Origin: Croceimicrobium sp963974215
Lineage (GTDB): Bacteria > Bacteroidota > Bacteroidia > Flavobacteriales > Schleiferiaceae
Reading direction: 5' to 3'
DNA: 64,000 nt
Assembly (NCBI GenBank): GCA_963974215.1
Contig: CAXBBL010000013.1
Coordinates: forward strand, 27,375 to 91,374
Shown here: in pieces, positions 1 through 8,209 of the stretch
Layout of the letters: each line of letters begins with the position of its first letter
Position numbering within the stretch: position 1 is the stretch's first letter
Program-made: the position numbers and the translations under genes
The notes under the pieces: model-generated
Told to the model about the DNA's origin: nothing
The model's input: only the letters and a program-made list of their open reading frames with translations
Database searches by the model: none

Positions 1-296
1 TGAAAAAGGAACTGGATTTCTTAATGCGTTATTTTATCGATATCGCGCCGGTGTTTTTCAATGCTTTTAGCAATGCTAGAGTGATTCCGAAGTTGAGTGG
101 TAATAGTAAAGGCCGAGGTGGGAATGATGGATCGGTTGATTCGGGTAGCGCTGATGGCGAAGAAGATGATAATGGCAATCCGCCAGTGGATGATGGAGCG
201 GCACCGCCAAGTGGCGATGGTGATGGGGGATTTGACCCCGATGATGATGGTGATCCACCCGCGAATGATCCGAACAATCCGAGTGGAGTAGTTTAA
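1..296 (+). CDS. Acidic low-complexity hypothetical protein (5' end at window edge)
   Basis: The reading frame is open from base 3 and ends with TAA at 294-296. The first bases read (A)TG AAA AAG GAA CTG, so the real start is probably one base left of the window, giving MKKELDFL ahead of the internal Met at base 24. Residues after about 40 are almost entirely Gly, Asp, Pro, Asn and Ser, a disordered acidic tail with no recognisable domain. A strong terminator follows directly, which supports this as a real 3' gene end. I do not recognise the family; a short secreted or DNA-mimic-like peptide cannot be told apart from a spurious low-complexity frame. Confidence 0.5.
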   Translation, partial: KKELDFLMRYFIDIAPVFFNAFSNARVIPKLSGNSKGRGGNDGSVDSGSADGEEDDNGNPPVDDGAAPPSGDGDGGFDPDDDGDPPANDPNNPSGVV

Positions 297-318
297 ATAG
301 GTTAGTTTTAGTTAAGAG

Positions 319-347
319 GACCGTCCGAAAGGGCGGTCTTTTTTTTT
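319..347 (+). terminator. Rho-independent terminator
   Basis: An 8-bp stem GACCGTCC/GGGCGGTC (one G-U) with a GAAA tetraloop is followed by nine T. It sits 23 bases after the stop of the acidic gene. Confidence 0.85.
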
Positions 348-514
348 GACAGAGACGAGAGACAAAGAGACAAGAGACGAGAGGAGATTTCGTTAAGGTT
401 GGGATTTGCGTGTTTTTTAACGCGAAGAGCGCGGCGGTTTCGCGGGGAACGCAGCGGGGAATTGGTTTAGGTGTTTAGGGTTTAGAAGTTTAGTGGGTTT
501 GCTTTTTGTTGGAT

Positions 515-546
515 AAAAAAAGGACTCATTGAAAAGCCCTTTTTTG
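515..546 (-). terminator. Terminator of the YegP-like gene
   Basis: On the minus strand an A-rich arm and AGGGCT pair, through one G-U, with AGTCCT followed by a run of seven T. It lies just past the stop of the minus-strand gene ending at 563. The A/T-rich flanks make it potentially bidirectional. Confidence 0.65.
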
Positions 547-562
547 TAACGTAAAACCTTAT

Positions 563-892
563 TTAAGTCAAGTCTTCGATGCTGGCATCGGGAGCATTGT
601 TTTTTACCGACTCAATTCCATTGTCGCGAGCCGCTACACTGGAGTACATTTCACTGGTGCCAATGATTTGGTTATTTTGTGCGGTGAGGTTGAAGTAGGG
701 ACTATTGTCTTTTGCGGTTAAGCGTTGATAATTGTTGTCGTCTGGGGCATTGCTTTTGACCGATTGAATTCCGTTTTGACAATTTTGCTTAGTGGTGTAT
801 GCTTCACTGCTTAGAATGATTTCGCCATTAGCGGCTTTTAGGTTGAAGCGGTATTGTTTTGAAGCGTCTTGTTTAATTACAAATTTTCCCAT
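563..892 (-). CDS. yegP: YegP/DUF1508 family protein (two tandem repeats)
   Basis: A protein of 109 residues built of two copies of the roughly 50-residue DUF1508 module. Copy 1 has KFVIKQDASKQYRFNLKAAN, ILSSEAYTTKQ, NGIQSVKSNAPDD; copy 2 has YFNLTAQNNQIIGTSEMYSS, NGIESVKNNAPDA. This matches the family's normal double-domain length. The domain is small, beta-rich and cytosolic; its molecular role is not established, and it is often upregulated under stress in other bacteria. It stands alone with its own terminator and no operon partners. Confidence 0.88.
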   Translation of the reverse strand: MGKFVIKQDASKQYRFNLKAANGEIILSSEAYTTKQNCQNGIQSVKSNAPDDNNYQRLTAKDNSPYFNLTAQNNQIIGTSEMYSSVAARDNGIESVKNNAPDASIEDLT

Positions 893-1065
893 GGTTTTGG
901 TTTTTAGCGTTAGAAATTATTGATATGTGTAGACAATTTAGTGATTTTATTTTTTATCGTGGCAAACGGTAAAAACGGTTTGGGTGTGTTTTACCGCGGA
1001 GGGCGCGGAGATGATAAGAGGTTTGGGTTAGGTCTGTGGGGAGGACACTGAAGGGATTTCGTTTC

Positions 1066-1202
1066 GCTAAGAATCCCAGAGGGATGATATTATTATAGAA
1101 ATCGGGTTACATCAACGCGAACCAAAGCCCTGTAGGGGCGACATGATTCTTTTACCACGGAGTTCGCAAAGAATACACTAAGGACACGGAGGGATTTCGG
1201 TA
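1066..1202. repeat. Composite REP-like repeat, copy 1
   Basis: Starts CGCTAAGAATCCC-AGAGGG, continues with ATTATAGAAAT and GCCCTGTAGGGGCGACATGATT, and is followed by an ACCACGGAG...CACGGAGGGATTTCG tract. The same modules in the same order recur at 48173-48305. Short hairpins (CCC/GGG and CCCTGTAGGG) can form. Related single modules lie at 1972-2045 and 48014-48090. Confidence 0.75.
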
Positions 1203-1276
1203 GAGTGAGTTTTTCTTGATTTTTTAATGGTGAGGATGCTGAAACGAGTTCAGCAAGACTTCTTTTTTGTTTTCGT

Positions 1277-1500
1277 TTTTTAATTATGCTTCACGATGTA
1301 GTGAAACTTCTCAAGATGTTTTAATGTACTTTTTTGGTTACGAACAGGTGTCCTTTTTCAGAGGAGTTCGTGAGTTCCGCTTCGCTCCAGTGAACCAAAA
1401 AAGTACCAAAAAAGTCAAGGCTCCAATTCCTCATCCTTAAAGCCTTCACAAAAAGTAAGCTCGGTGAACGAGTTTATTTTGACTTCACGAGTGTTTGACT
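1277..1500. repeat. Interspersed repeat family A, copy 1 (diverged)
   Basis: Contains the family core CAAGGCTCCAATTCCTC at 1416-1432, preceded by TTTCAGAGGAGTTCGTGAG and followed by AAGCTCGGTGAACGAGT. It is the least similar of eight copies and lacks the 3' CGTAATTGAGGCCGG marker. Confidence 0.7.
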
Positions 1501-1517
1501 TTTGTTATTCTTTTTTT

Positions 1518-1865
1518 ATAATGCTTCTCGCTGCAGCAATCCTTCTCAAGATATTTTAGACTCCTTTTTAGGATACGAACGCTCGTCCTCTTTCAGAGGG
1601 GTTCGTGAGTTCCGCTTCGCTCCAGTTGATCAAAAAAGAAGGAAAAAAATCTAGGCTCCAATTCCTCTCTTCAAAAATCTTTATGAAAGGCAAGCTCAGT
1701 GGGCGAGCTCATTTCAATCGCTTTGTTACAAACAGCTTATTTATTTTTTATTGGAGTTTGTGGGCTCATCGCTACGCTCTTCGGCTCCCATTTCACTAAG
1801 CCTTTCATTTTATTTTTTGGCGTTCGTAATTGAGGCCGGAAAACCTACTAATAGTGATTTCGTTA
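1518..1865. repeat. Interspersed repeat family A, copy 2 (full length)
   Basis: Family core at 1651-1667 and the 3' marker CGTAATTGAGGCCGGAAAAC at about 1824-1845. The 5' half carries a nested hairpin: ACGAAC...GTTCGT around TCCTCT-TTC-AGAGG. Best matches are the copies at 37785-38085 and 47238-47860. Confidence 0.75.
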
Positions 1866-1971
1866 GATTGATGTGGGGGCTTCGGATGCATTTTTCAGGG
1901 TAGCTGTTTTTAAATATACTTGGCTTTAATAATTAAAACTTTTTTCGCAGCATGAAGATAGAATGGGTTTT

Positions 1972-2045
1972 GAGAATCCCAAAGGGATGCCAGTATTGTA
2001 GAAATCTGTTTAACGGTTTAAACAAAACCCAGAAAGGGTGAAACT
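1972..2045. repeat. REP-like short repeat
   Basis: GAATCCCAAAGGGATG followed by TTGTAGAAAT and CCCAGAAAGGGTGAAA. Same family as the first half of the composite repeats at 1066 and 48173 and the copy at 48014-48090; each half can form a small hairpin. Confidence 0.65.
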
Positions 2046-2228
2046 TATTCGGTTTTACAAGTGCTTTTTAGATAAAGGAAATAATAGCTATACAAGGTAC
2101 TATTTCACCTTGTTATTTAGAGGCTTTCCAAGCTAGTAGGTAGATTTTGGTGGGTACTTTTGCAATAGCAAACTAGCTTGATGCAGGGTTGTAGTTTTTT
2201 ATGTTAACAAAGAAATAATCTGTTAAAA

Positions 2229-2259
2229 CTTGCTCAGTTGGAATTAGTTCCTACTTTTG
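2229..2259 (+). promoter_or_regulatory. Bacteroidota-type promoter of the polysaccharide operon
   Basis: CTTG (2229-2232), exactly 19 bases, then TACTTTTG (2252-2259), matching the Bacteroidota consensus TTTG-N19-TAnnTTTG. Transcription would start near 2266, leaving a leader of about 200 bases before the ATG at 2463. I see no ops/JUMPstart element or obvious riboswitch in the leader; a purine-rich AGGAGGAAGGGGAG lies at about 2399-2412 but is too far from the start to be its ribosome site. Confidence 0.6.
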
Positions 2260-2462
2260 TCTTTGAGTAGAAAAAATACTCAATATCTGAAAGCTTAGGT
2301 TGTGCAGGTTTCTATATCTGTGACTGACCAAGCGAAGCTTTGAAAACTTAGCCCTTAGAGGAGGTTAAGCGAGTAAAAAAAGTGAATCAAGAAAATTAGG
2401 AGGAAGGGGAGCATAGGTGATGGAATTATCGGTGCTGAATTCTCTTGTATTCAATAAAGCAT

Positions 2463-2990
2463 ATGCTAGACACATTAATTTCATCAAAGACCAGAGTTAA
2501 ACTATTACTCAAATTTTTCTTAAACGCTAATGCGCGGGGTTATTTACGTAGCTTGGAGGCAGAGTTTGGGGAGAGCACGAATGCCATTCGATTGGAGCTT
2601 AATAAGTTTGAGGAGGCGGGGATGTTGCAATCGGAAATGGAAGGCAATAAAAAGGTTTTTAAAGCCAATAAACGTCATCCTTTATTTGAGAACTTGCATA
2701 ATTTAATGTTGAAGCATGTGGGTTTAGACAAGATAGTAGAAGGCATAACGCTGAAATTAGGGGATATACAGAAAGTATATTTGGTAGGCGATTACGCCGA
2801 AGGGCGCGATAGTGGGATTATGGATCTTTTAATTATAGCGACAAGGCTCGATTTAGAATATCTGGTGAAACTAGTAGCCCGCGCGGAAGAAGAGATTAAA
2901 CGAAAAATTAGGTATATTCACTACCCCAGCGAAAATGATATACCGTCCACTATTGAAGGGCAGGCACATCTTTTATTGTGGGAAAAGTAA
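2463..2990 (+). CDS. Winged-helix regulator with degenerate nucleotidyltransferase domain
   Basis: About 175 residues. The N-terminal half (1-75) is an ArsR/MarR-like winged helix: TRVKLLLKFFLNANARGYLR, then the recognition-type helix ESTNAIRLELNKFEEAGML and a wing ending KVFKANKRHPLF. The C-terminal half resembles a minimal nucleotidyltransferase (VGDYAEGRDSGIMDLLII), but the usual GS is GD and the first Asp of the DxD pair is Ile, so catalysis is unlikely. Proteins of this build often open polysaccharide loci in Bacteroidota. ATG 2463 was chosen over an in-frame TTG at 2445. It is followed after five bases by the dehydrogenase gene, so it is probably co-transcribed and may control the locus. 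Confidence 0.75.
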   Translation: MLDTLISSKTRVKLLLKFFLNANARGYLRSLEAEFGESTNAIRLELNKFEEAGMLQSEMEGNKKVFKANKRHPLFENLHNLMLKHVGLDKIVEGITLKLGDIQKVYLVGDYAEGRDSGIMDLLIIATRLDLEYLVKLVARAEEEIKRKIRYIHYPSENDIPSTIEGQAHLLLWEK

Positions 2991-2995
2991 ATACT

Positions 2996-4390
2996 ATGAA
3001 AGTAAAGAATATTTGTTGCATCGGAGCTGGATACGTAGGGGGACCTACCATGTCGGTGATTGCACAGAAGTGTCCAGATATATCAGTTAATGTAGTTGAT
3101 TTGAATACTGAACGCATAGCGGCTTGGAATGATCCTGACGTTAACAATATACCCATTTATGAGCCAGGGCTGAGTGAAGTAGTGGCAGAAGCGAGAGGAA
3201 GAAATTTATTTTTCTCAACGAAAGTGGATGAAGCTATTGCAGCGGCGGATATGATCTTTATTTCGGTGAATACGCCTACCAAGACTTATGGTATTGGTAA
3301 AGGAATGGCAGCGGATTTAAAGTTTATTGAATTAGCAGCGCGGCAGATTGCGAGAATTAGCACCAGTGATAAAATAGTGGTGGAGAAATCTACTTTGCCG
3401 GTGAGAACGGCAGAGGCTTTAAAAAGCATCTTGCATAATACGGGTAATGGGGTGAATTTTCAAATCCTATCTAACCCTGAGTTTTTAGCGGAGGGCACGG
3501 CCGTAGAGGATTTACATGCTCCAGACCGTATTTTAATTGGCGGTGAAGAGAGCGAGGCGGGCCAAGAGGCGATGCAAGCGCTAGTGAATGTGTATGCTAA
3601 TTGGGTGCCTCGGGAAAATATAATTACTTCTAATGTCTGGTCTTCGGAACTTTCAAAACTGACCGCTAATGCCTTTTTAGCGCAACGTGTGAGTTCTATT
3701 AACGCCATTTCCGAATTGTGTGAACATACGGGAGCAGATGTAAATGAGGTGGCAGGAGCCATAGGACGCGATAGCCGCATTGGGCCGAAGTTTTTAAAGG
3801 CTTCGGTTGGTTTTGGCGGAAGCTGCTTTCAAAAAGATATACTAAATCTAGTTTATATAGCACGTAGCTATGGCTTACAAGCAGTTGCGGATTATTGGGA
3901 GCAGGTGATTATTATGAATGATCACCAAAAGAAACGTTTCGCGCAGAATATTGTGAGTACGCTATTCAATACGGTGAGCGGTAAGAAGATCGCCTTTTTG
4001 GGTTGGGCCTTTAAGAAAGATACCAATGATACGCGTGAATCAGCGGCAATCTACGTTGCAGACGAATTATTAGCAGAAAGAGCGGAGGTTACCGTATATG
4101 ACCCCAAGGTGAAACGTGCACAAATGTTAGGTGATTTGAATTATCTAAATACACGTGAGCCAGTGGAAAACGAAGCACTTTTAAGTTCAGCTGAAGATGC
4201 GTATCAAGCTTGTTCAGGCGCGCATGCCATTGCGGTATTAACCGAATGGGATGAATTTAAGGACTTAGACTGGCAAAAAATCTATCAGCAAATGGCTAAA
4301 CCAGCTTTTGTTTTTGATGGCAGAGCGATATTAAAAAAGGCAGACTTGGAGAAAATTGGTTTCCAAGTTTACCGTATTGGAAAACACTAA
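2996..4390 (+). CDS. ugd: UDP-glucose 6-dehydrogenase (animal-type UGDH)
   Basis: Oxidises UDP-glucose to UDP-glucuronate with two NAD+. The product has 464 residues. An N-terminal Rossmann fold carries CIGAGYVGGPT (about 8-18); the central domain has the catalytic Cys277 in GFGGSCFQKDILNLVY; the C-terminal NAD/UDP domain has FLGWAFKKDTNDTRES. Length and the GGPT and FQKD signatures match the animal/eukaryote-like UGDH class rather than the shorter bacterial Ugd class. An in-frame GTG at 2978 lies inside the upstream gene; ATG 2996 is preferred. It supplies UDP-GlcA, the substrate of the epimerase at 5726. Confidence 0.95.
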   Translation: MKVKNICCIGAGYVGGPTMSVIAQKCPDISVNVVDLNTERIAAWNDPDVNNIPIYEPGLSEVVAEARGRNLFFSTKVDEAIAAADMIFISVNTPTKTYGIGKGMAADLKFIELAARQIARISTSDKIVVEKSTLPVRTAEALKSILHNTGNGVNFQILSNPEFLAEGTAVEDLHAPDRILIGGEESEAGQEAMQALVNVYANWVPRENIITSNVWSSELSKLTANAFLAQRVSSINAISELCEHTGADVNEVAGAIGRDSRIGPKFLKASVGFGGSCFQKDILNLVYIARSYGLQAVADYWEQVIIMNDHQKKRFAQNIVSTLFNTVSGKKIAFLGWAFKKDTNDTRESAAIYVADELLAERAEVTVYDPKVKRAQMLGDLNYLNTREPVENEALLSSAEDAYQACSGAHAIAVLTEWDEFKDLDWQKIYQQMAKPAFVFDGRAILKKADLEKIGFQVYRIGKH

Positions 4391-4402
4391 ATATTTAAGG
4401 AA

Positions 4403-5704
4403 TTGAAAGCATTAAAAGATTCAAAAATAGCCCTAATTGGACTAGGTTACGTAGGTCTGCCCTTAGCAGTAGAATTTGCTAAGAAATATCCCACTGTAGG
4501 CTTTGATATCAATAAAAAGCGTATCCAAGAATTAGTTGAGGCAAATGATCGTACTTTGGAGGTAGCCAATCAGGAATTAAAGGCAGTTAATGTTGCTAAT
4601 CCTCTCCTATTCAAAGAAGGGTGTAAAGGATTATATTGCTCTGATGCCATCATCGATATTAGTGATTGTAATATTTACATAGTTACCGTACCCACCCCAA
4701 CAGATGAGTATAATCGGCCTGTACTTACCCCTTTAACTAAGTCAAGTGAGACTGTTGGGCAGGTATTAAGTAAAGGGGATGTGGTGATTTATGAATCTAC
4801 CGTATATCCAGGAGTAACGGAAGATCATTGCGTACCGATATTAGAAAAAGTTTCAGGCTTAAAGTATAACGAAGACTTCTTTGTAGGATATTCGCCCGAG
4901 CGGATTAATCCAGGTGATAAGAAACATACGGTTACTAAGATTTTAAAAGTTACTAGTGGTTCAACCCCCGAAGTGGCTGATTACGTGGATCAATTGTATA
5001 AGTCGGTCATTACAGCGGGTACTTTTAAGGCTTCAGGCTTGAAAGTAGCAGAAGCGGCCAAGGTGATTGAAAATTCACAGCGAGACATTAATATCGCTTT
5101 TGTTAATGAATTGGCTAAGATTTTCAATTTGATGGGTATTGATACTAAAGAAGTATTGGAGGCTGCAGGGACAAAGTGGAACTTTTTACCTTTCCAACCA
5201 GGATTGGTGGGAGGACATTGCATTGGTGTAGATCCCTATTATTTAGCGCAGAAAGCGCAAGAAGTTGGTTATCATCCAGAAATTATTTTGGCGGGTCGCC
5301 GCTTGAATGATAGTATGGGACAATATGTAGCATCACAAATCATCAAATTGATGATCAAAAAGGAGCAAAAGATTCTTGGAGCTAAGGTCTTAATGCTAGG
5401 AATAACTTTTAAGGAAGACTGTCCTGACATACGAAATACCAGAGCGATAGATATTTACAACGAATTAAGAACCTATGACATTGAGGTCGATATTTATGAT
5501 CCTTGGGCGGATGCAATGGAAGTTGAGCATGAGTATAAGTTGACCTTAAGCGAAAGTCCGGCTGAAGATTATGATGCCATTGTGTTAGCCGTAGCTCATA
5601 AAGAATTTTTGAATATGGATTTAAGGGGACTTTTAAAAAGTGAAGGTCTACTTTATGACGTGAAAGGAGTGTTGCCTAAAACTATGGTAGATGCAAGACT
5701 ATAG
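4403..5704 (+). CDS. tviB: UDP-HexNAc 6-dehydrogenase, TviB/WbpO type
   Basis: Nucleotide-sugar dehydrogenase of 433 residues. It has IGLGYVGLPLAVEF at the N-terminus, VPTPTDEYNRPVL, ESTVYPGVTE, and catalytic Cys273 in VGGHCIGVDPYYL, then ITFKEDCPDIRNT. This is the TviB/WbpO/WbpA subgroup that makes UDP-GlcNAcA or UDP-GalNAcA. Start is a TTG (4403) directly after AAGGAA; no ATG is available before the Rossmann strand. Together with the UDP-GlcNAc 4-epimerase at 7223 it would give UDP-GalNAcA; with the WbpB/WbpD pair at 40134-41739 it could instead feed a 2,3-diacetamido-uronate route. Which hexosamine it uses cannot be told by eye. Confidence 0.9.
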   Translation: MKALKDSKIALIGLGYVGLPLAVEFAKKYPTVGFDINKKRIQELVEANDRTLEVANQELKAVNVANPLLFKEGCKGLYCSDAIIDISDCNIYIVTVPTPTDEYNRPVLTPLTKSSETVGQVLSKGDVVIYESTVYPGVTEDHCVPILEKVSGLKYNEDFFVGYSPERINPGDKKHTVTKILKVTSGSTPEVADYVDQLYKSVITAGTFKASGLKVAEAAKVIENSQRDINIAFVNELAKIFNLMGIDTKEVLEAAGTKWNFLPFQPGLVGGHCIGVDPYYLAQKAQEVGYHPEIILAGRRLNDSMGQYVASQIIKLMIKKEQKILGAKVLMLGITFKEDCPDIRNTRAIDIYNELRTYDIEVDIYDPWADAMEVEHEYKLTLSESPAEDYDAIVLAVAHKEFLNMDLRGLLKSEGLLYDVKGVLPKTMVDARL

Positions 5705-5725
5705 AAGAAAGAAAAAAGCTGCGCA

Positions 5726-6739
5726 ATGAATAAAAAAGTCTTAGTAACAGGTTCCGCGGGATTTATTGGTATGCATACTGTATTAGCCTTGACTAAAGCA
5801 GGTTTTGAAGTCACCGGTATTGATAACCTGAATACTTATTATAGTGTTGATTTAAAACTAGCCCGCCTCAGGGAGCAAGGAATAAAGACTAATGAAATAG
5901 AATACAATAAGACTCTAGAGGGTACTAAAAATATTGAGTTTGTGCAACTAGATTTAGCAGATGCACATTATATAGATGATTTATTTAAAGCAAAAGGTTT
6001 TAAATACGTTGTCCACCTGGCCGCTCAAGCTGGTGTGCGTTATTCAATTGAAAATCCACATGCCTATATTGATGCAAATGTTAAGGGTTTTCTAGACATT
6101 CTAGAGTCTGCAAGAAAGTATAAAGTCGAGCATTTAGTTTACGCCTCCAGTTCTTCGGTTTACGGTTTGAATAAAGAGGTGCCTTTTCTAGAAAGCCATC
6201 AGACAGAAAATCAAGTAAGCCTTTATGCGGCTACCAAAAAGGCGAATGAATCCATGGCCAATAGTTATGCAGCAGTGCATGGTTTGAAGCTTAGTGGTTT
6301 ACGATTCTTTACGGTATATGGTCCTTATGGTCGCCCCGATATGGCTCCCTTCAAATTTACCAAGGCTATTTTAAAGGGCGAGGCAATTGAAGTTTATAAT
6401 AATGGTGACTTAAGCCGTGACTTCACCTATGTAGAAGACATCGTGGAAGGTATCTGTAAGATTATGGAGAACCCTCCGAAGGAAGATGAAAATGGAAACC
6501 AAATTTATAATATCGGTCGAGGTGAACCAGTTGGCTTAATGGATTTTATAAAAAGTGTGGAGAAGGCTTGTGAGACAGAAGCAGTATTGAAAAATATGCC
6601 GATGCAGAAAGGCGATGTATATCAAACCTATGCTAGTACTGAAAAGTTAGCAAATAGAGTGGGCTATAAACCTAAGACAGGTTTGGATGAAGGGTTGCAA
6701 GCTTTTGTTGATTGGTATAGGGGGTTTTATGGAGTTTAG
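5726..6739 (+). CDS. UDP-glucuronate 4-epimerase (extended SDR)
   Basis: Extended short-chain dehydrogenase/reductase of 337 residues. NAD-binding VTGSAGFIGMH is at about 7-17, HLAAQAGVRYSIENP follows, with the YAATK catalytic Tyr-Lys pair and a Ser in YASSSSVYG. The DNLNTYYSVDLK segment and HLAAQAGVRYS are typical of the CapI/WbnF group converting UDP-GlcA to UDP-GalA. It lies 21 bases after the dehydrogenase and sits naturally downstream of ugd. Confidence 0.88.
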   Translation: MNKKVLVTGSAGFIGMHTVLALTKAGFEVTGIDNLNTYYSVDLKLARLREQGIKTNEIEYNKTLEGTKNIEFVQLDLADAHYIDDLFKAKGFKYVVHLAAQAGVRYSIENPHAYIDANVKGFLDILESARKYKVEHLVYASSSSVYGLNKEVPFLESHQTENQVSLYAATKKANESMANSYAAVHGLKLSGLRFFTVYGPYGRPDMAPFKFTKAILKGEAIEVYNNGDLSRDFTYVEDIVEGICKIMENPPKEDENGNQIYNIGRGEPVGLMDFIKSVEKACETEAVLKNMPMQKGDVYQTYASTEKLANRVGYKPKTGLDEGLQAFVDWYRGFYGV

Positions 6740-6800
6740 GGTCTAAGAGGTTTGTGTGTTTGGAGGTTTGTGACACATCCGAATAAATTAAGTTCTAGTC

Positions 6801-7151
6801 ATGCGAGAGTATTCTTTCGAAAAACTAAGAGTTTGGCAGGAGTCAAGGGAATTAGTTAAACTAATTTATCAAGTTTCCGCAGGCTTTCCATTGGAAGAAA
6901 GATTTGGTCTCACCTCACAAATAAGATCAGCTGTAATCTCGATAAGTTCTAATATAGCAGAAGGGTCGGGACGAAAGCATAGTAAAGAATAAAAGCAATT
7001 TTATAGCATAGCTTATGCTAGCTTAATGGAGGTTTTAAATCAATTGATTTTAGCAAGTGATTTAGGATTTACTGAAGAGCAAATAGTAAATGAAAAATAC
7101 AGGCCTTTAATAGAAGAGATAAGCCTAAAATTATATAAAATGAAAGCTTAG
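6801..7151 (+). pseudogene. Four-helix-bundle (S23/IVP-like) protein gene with an internal stop
   Basis: The frame starts with MREYSFEKLRVWQESRELVK and runs through ISSNIAEGSGRKHSKE, the conserved helix 1-2 signature of the 23S-rRNA-IVP/four-helix-bundle family. It stops at TAA 6990-6992 after 63 residues. The same frame then continues open with KQFYSIAYASLMEVLNQLIL to TAG 7149-7151, exactly the missing helices 3-4. Intact family members read KEF.QF at the break, so a single substitution such as TTA to TAA explains it. Complete length would be about 116 residues. Related genes are common passengers in polysaccharide loci; function is unknown. Confidence 0.85.
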
Positions 7152-7222
7152 AGGCTTTGGTGAAACTAGCTCCAAACTACCTAACCACCGAACCTCAAAC
7201 AAATCATAAATCTGATATTAGA

Positions 7223-8197
7223 ATGACAGAAAATAAACCCATTAACTTACTTATCACCGGTGGTGCGGGCTTTATCGGCTCGAACTTGGTAGAGCATTTC
7301 CTTAAGGATGAGCGAGTGGGGCTAGTAAGAGTATTAGATGACCTATCGAATGGTTATTACGAGAATATTGAGGAATTTATAGGGCATCCCCGTTTTGAGT
7401 TTATGGAAGGGGATATATGTGACTATGATACTTGTCTGAAGGCCTGTGAGGGAATTCACAAGATAAGTCATCAGGCGGCTTTGGGTTCGGTGCCGAGAAG
7501 TATTGAGAACCCGATGTTAACCAATAAGGTGAATGTTGGCGGAACGGTAAATGTTTTAAATGCAGCGAAGACGCAAGGAGTAGAGCGAGTGATTTTAGCA
7601 TTTTCCAGCAGTACTTACGGCGATCACCCAGGTTTACCTAAGGTGGAAGGCAAAGAAGGTAAGCCCCTTTCACCTTATGCGGTGAGTAAGGCAGCGATAG
7701 AGCAATATGCGGATGTGTTTGGCAAGACTTATGGCTTAAACTGGATTGGTTTGCGTTATTTCAACATTTTCGGACCCAAGCAAAATCCTGATAATCCTTA
7801 TGCGGCAGTAATTCCCATTTTTTGCAAGGCATTTTTAGAGGATGGTGAAATAATTATCAATGGTGACGGAGAGACCAGCCGGGACTTTACCTTTGTGGCC
7901 AATGCCGTTTTAGCTAATGATTTGGCTTTATTCACGGAAAATGAAGAAGCAATTAATCAGGTATATAATACCGCCTGTGGGGACCAAGTGACTTTAAATG
8001 AAATGGTAGAAATGCTAAAAGGTATTTCTGAGAAGAAGGTTAAAGTTACTTATGGGCCAGAGCGGGCTGGTGATGTGAAACACAGCCGAGCCGATATTAG
8101 TAAAATTAAAAAATTTCTATTATACCAACCAAAGAAGAGGTTTGAAGAAGGTTTAGGAGAAGTTTTTAATTGGTATGAATCAAGAGTACGTAATTAA
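7223..8197 (+). CDS. UDP-N-acetylglucosamine 4-epimerase, WbpP/TviC type
   Basis: Extended SDR of 324 residues. ITGGAGFIGSNLVEHFL binds NAD; SHQAALGSVPRSIENP is the hallmark of the WbpP/TviC group that interconverts UDP-GlcNAc and UDP-GalNAc (or their uronates); FSSSTYGDHP and YAVSK supply the catalytic Ser, Tyr and Lys. ATG 7223 is used; the longer frame from TTG 7157 would overlap the pseudogene remnant spacer and add an unrelated N-terminal extension. It pairs functionally with the dehydrogenase at 4403. Confidence 0.9.
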   Translation: MTENKPINLLITGGAGFIGSNLVEHFLKDERVGLVRVLDDLSNGYYENIEEFIGHPRFEFMEGDICDYDTCLKACEGIHKISHQAALGSVPRSIENPMLTNKVNVGGTVNVLNAAKTQGVERVILAFSSSTYGDHPGLPKVEGKEGKPLSPYAVSKAAIEQYADVFGKTYGLNWIGLRYFNIFGPKQNPDNPYAAVIPIFCKAFLEDGEIIINGDGETSRDFTFVANAVLANDLALFTENEEAINQVYNTACGDQVTLNEMVEMLKGISEKKVKVTYGPERAGDVKHSRADISKIKKFLLYQPKKRFEEGLGEVFNWYESRVRN

Positions 8198-8209
8198 AAA
8201 AGAAAAACC

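Larger units (their letters stand above)
893..2228. other. Repeat-rich intergenic region without a gene
   Basis: About 1.3 kb with no supportable gene. It holds dispersed-repeat copies listed separately (1066-1202, 1277-1500, 1518-1865, 1972-2045). A GCGCGG...CGCAGCGGGG-type fragment also occurs just left of the YegP gene (418-460). The short open frame at 1605-1799 lies entirely inside a repeat copy and is not a gene. Confidence 0.8.

Noticed and set aside
1605..1799. A 64-residue open frame inside a family-A repeat
   Set aside because: Its translation reappears only in other repeat copies (37908-38246, 47385-47726) with varied frame breaks; it reflects repeat sequence, not a protein.
2260..2462. 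JUMPstart/ops or riboswitch in the operon leader
   Set aside because: The GGCGGTAGCGT core is absent and no recognisable riboswitch secondary structure could be assembled by eye.
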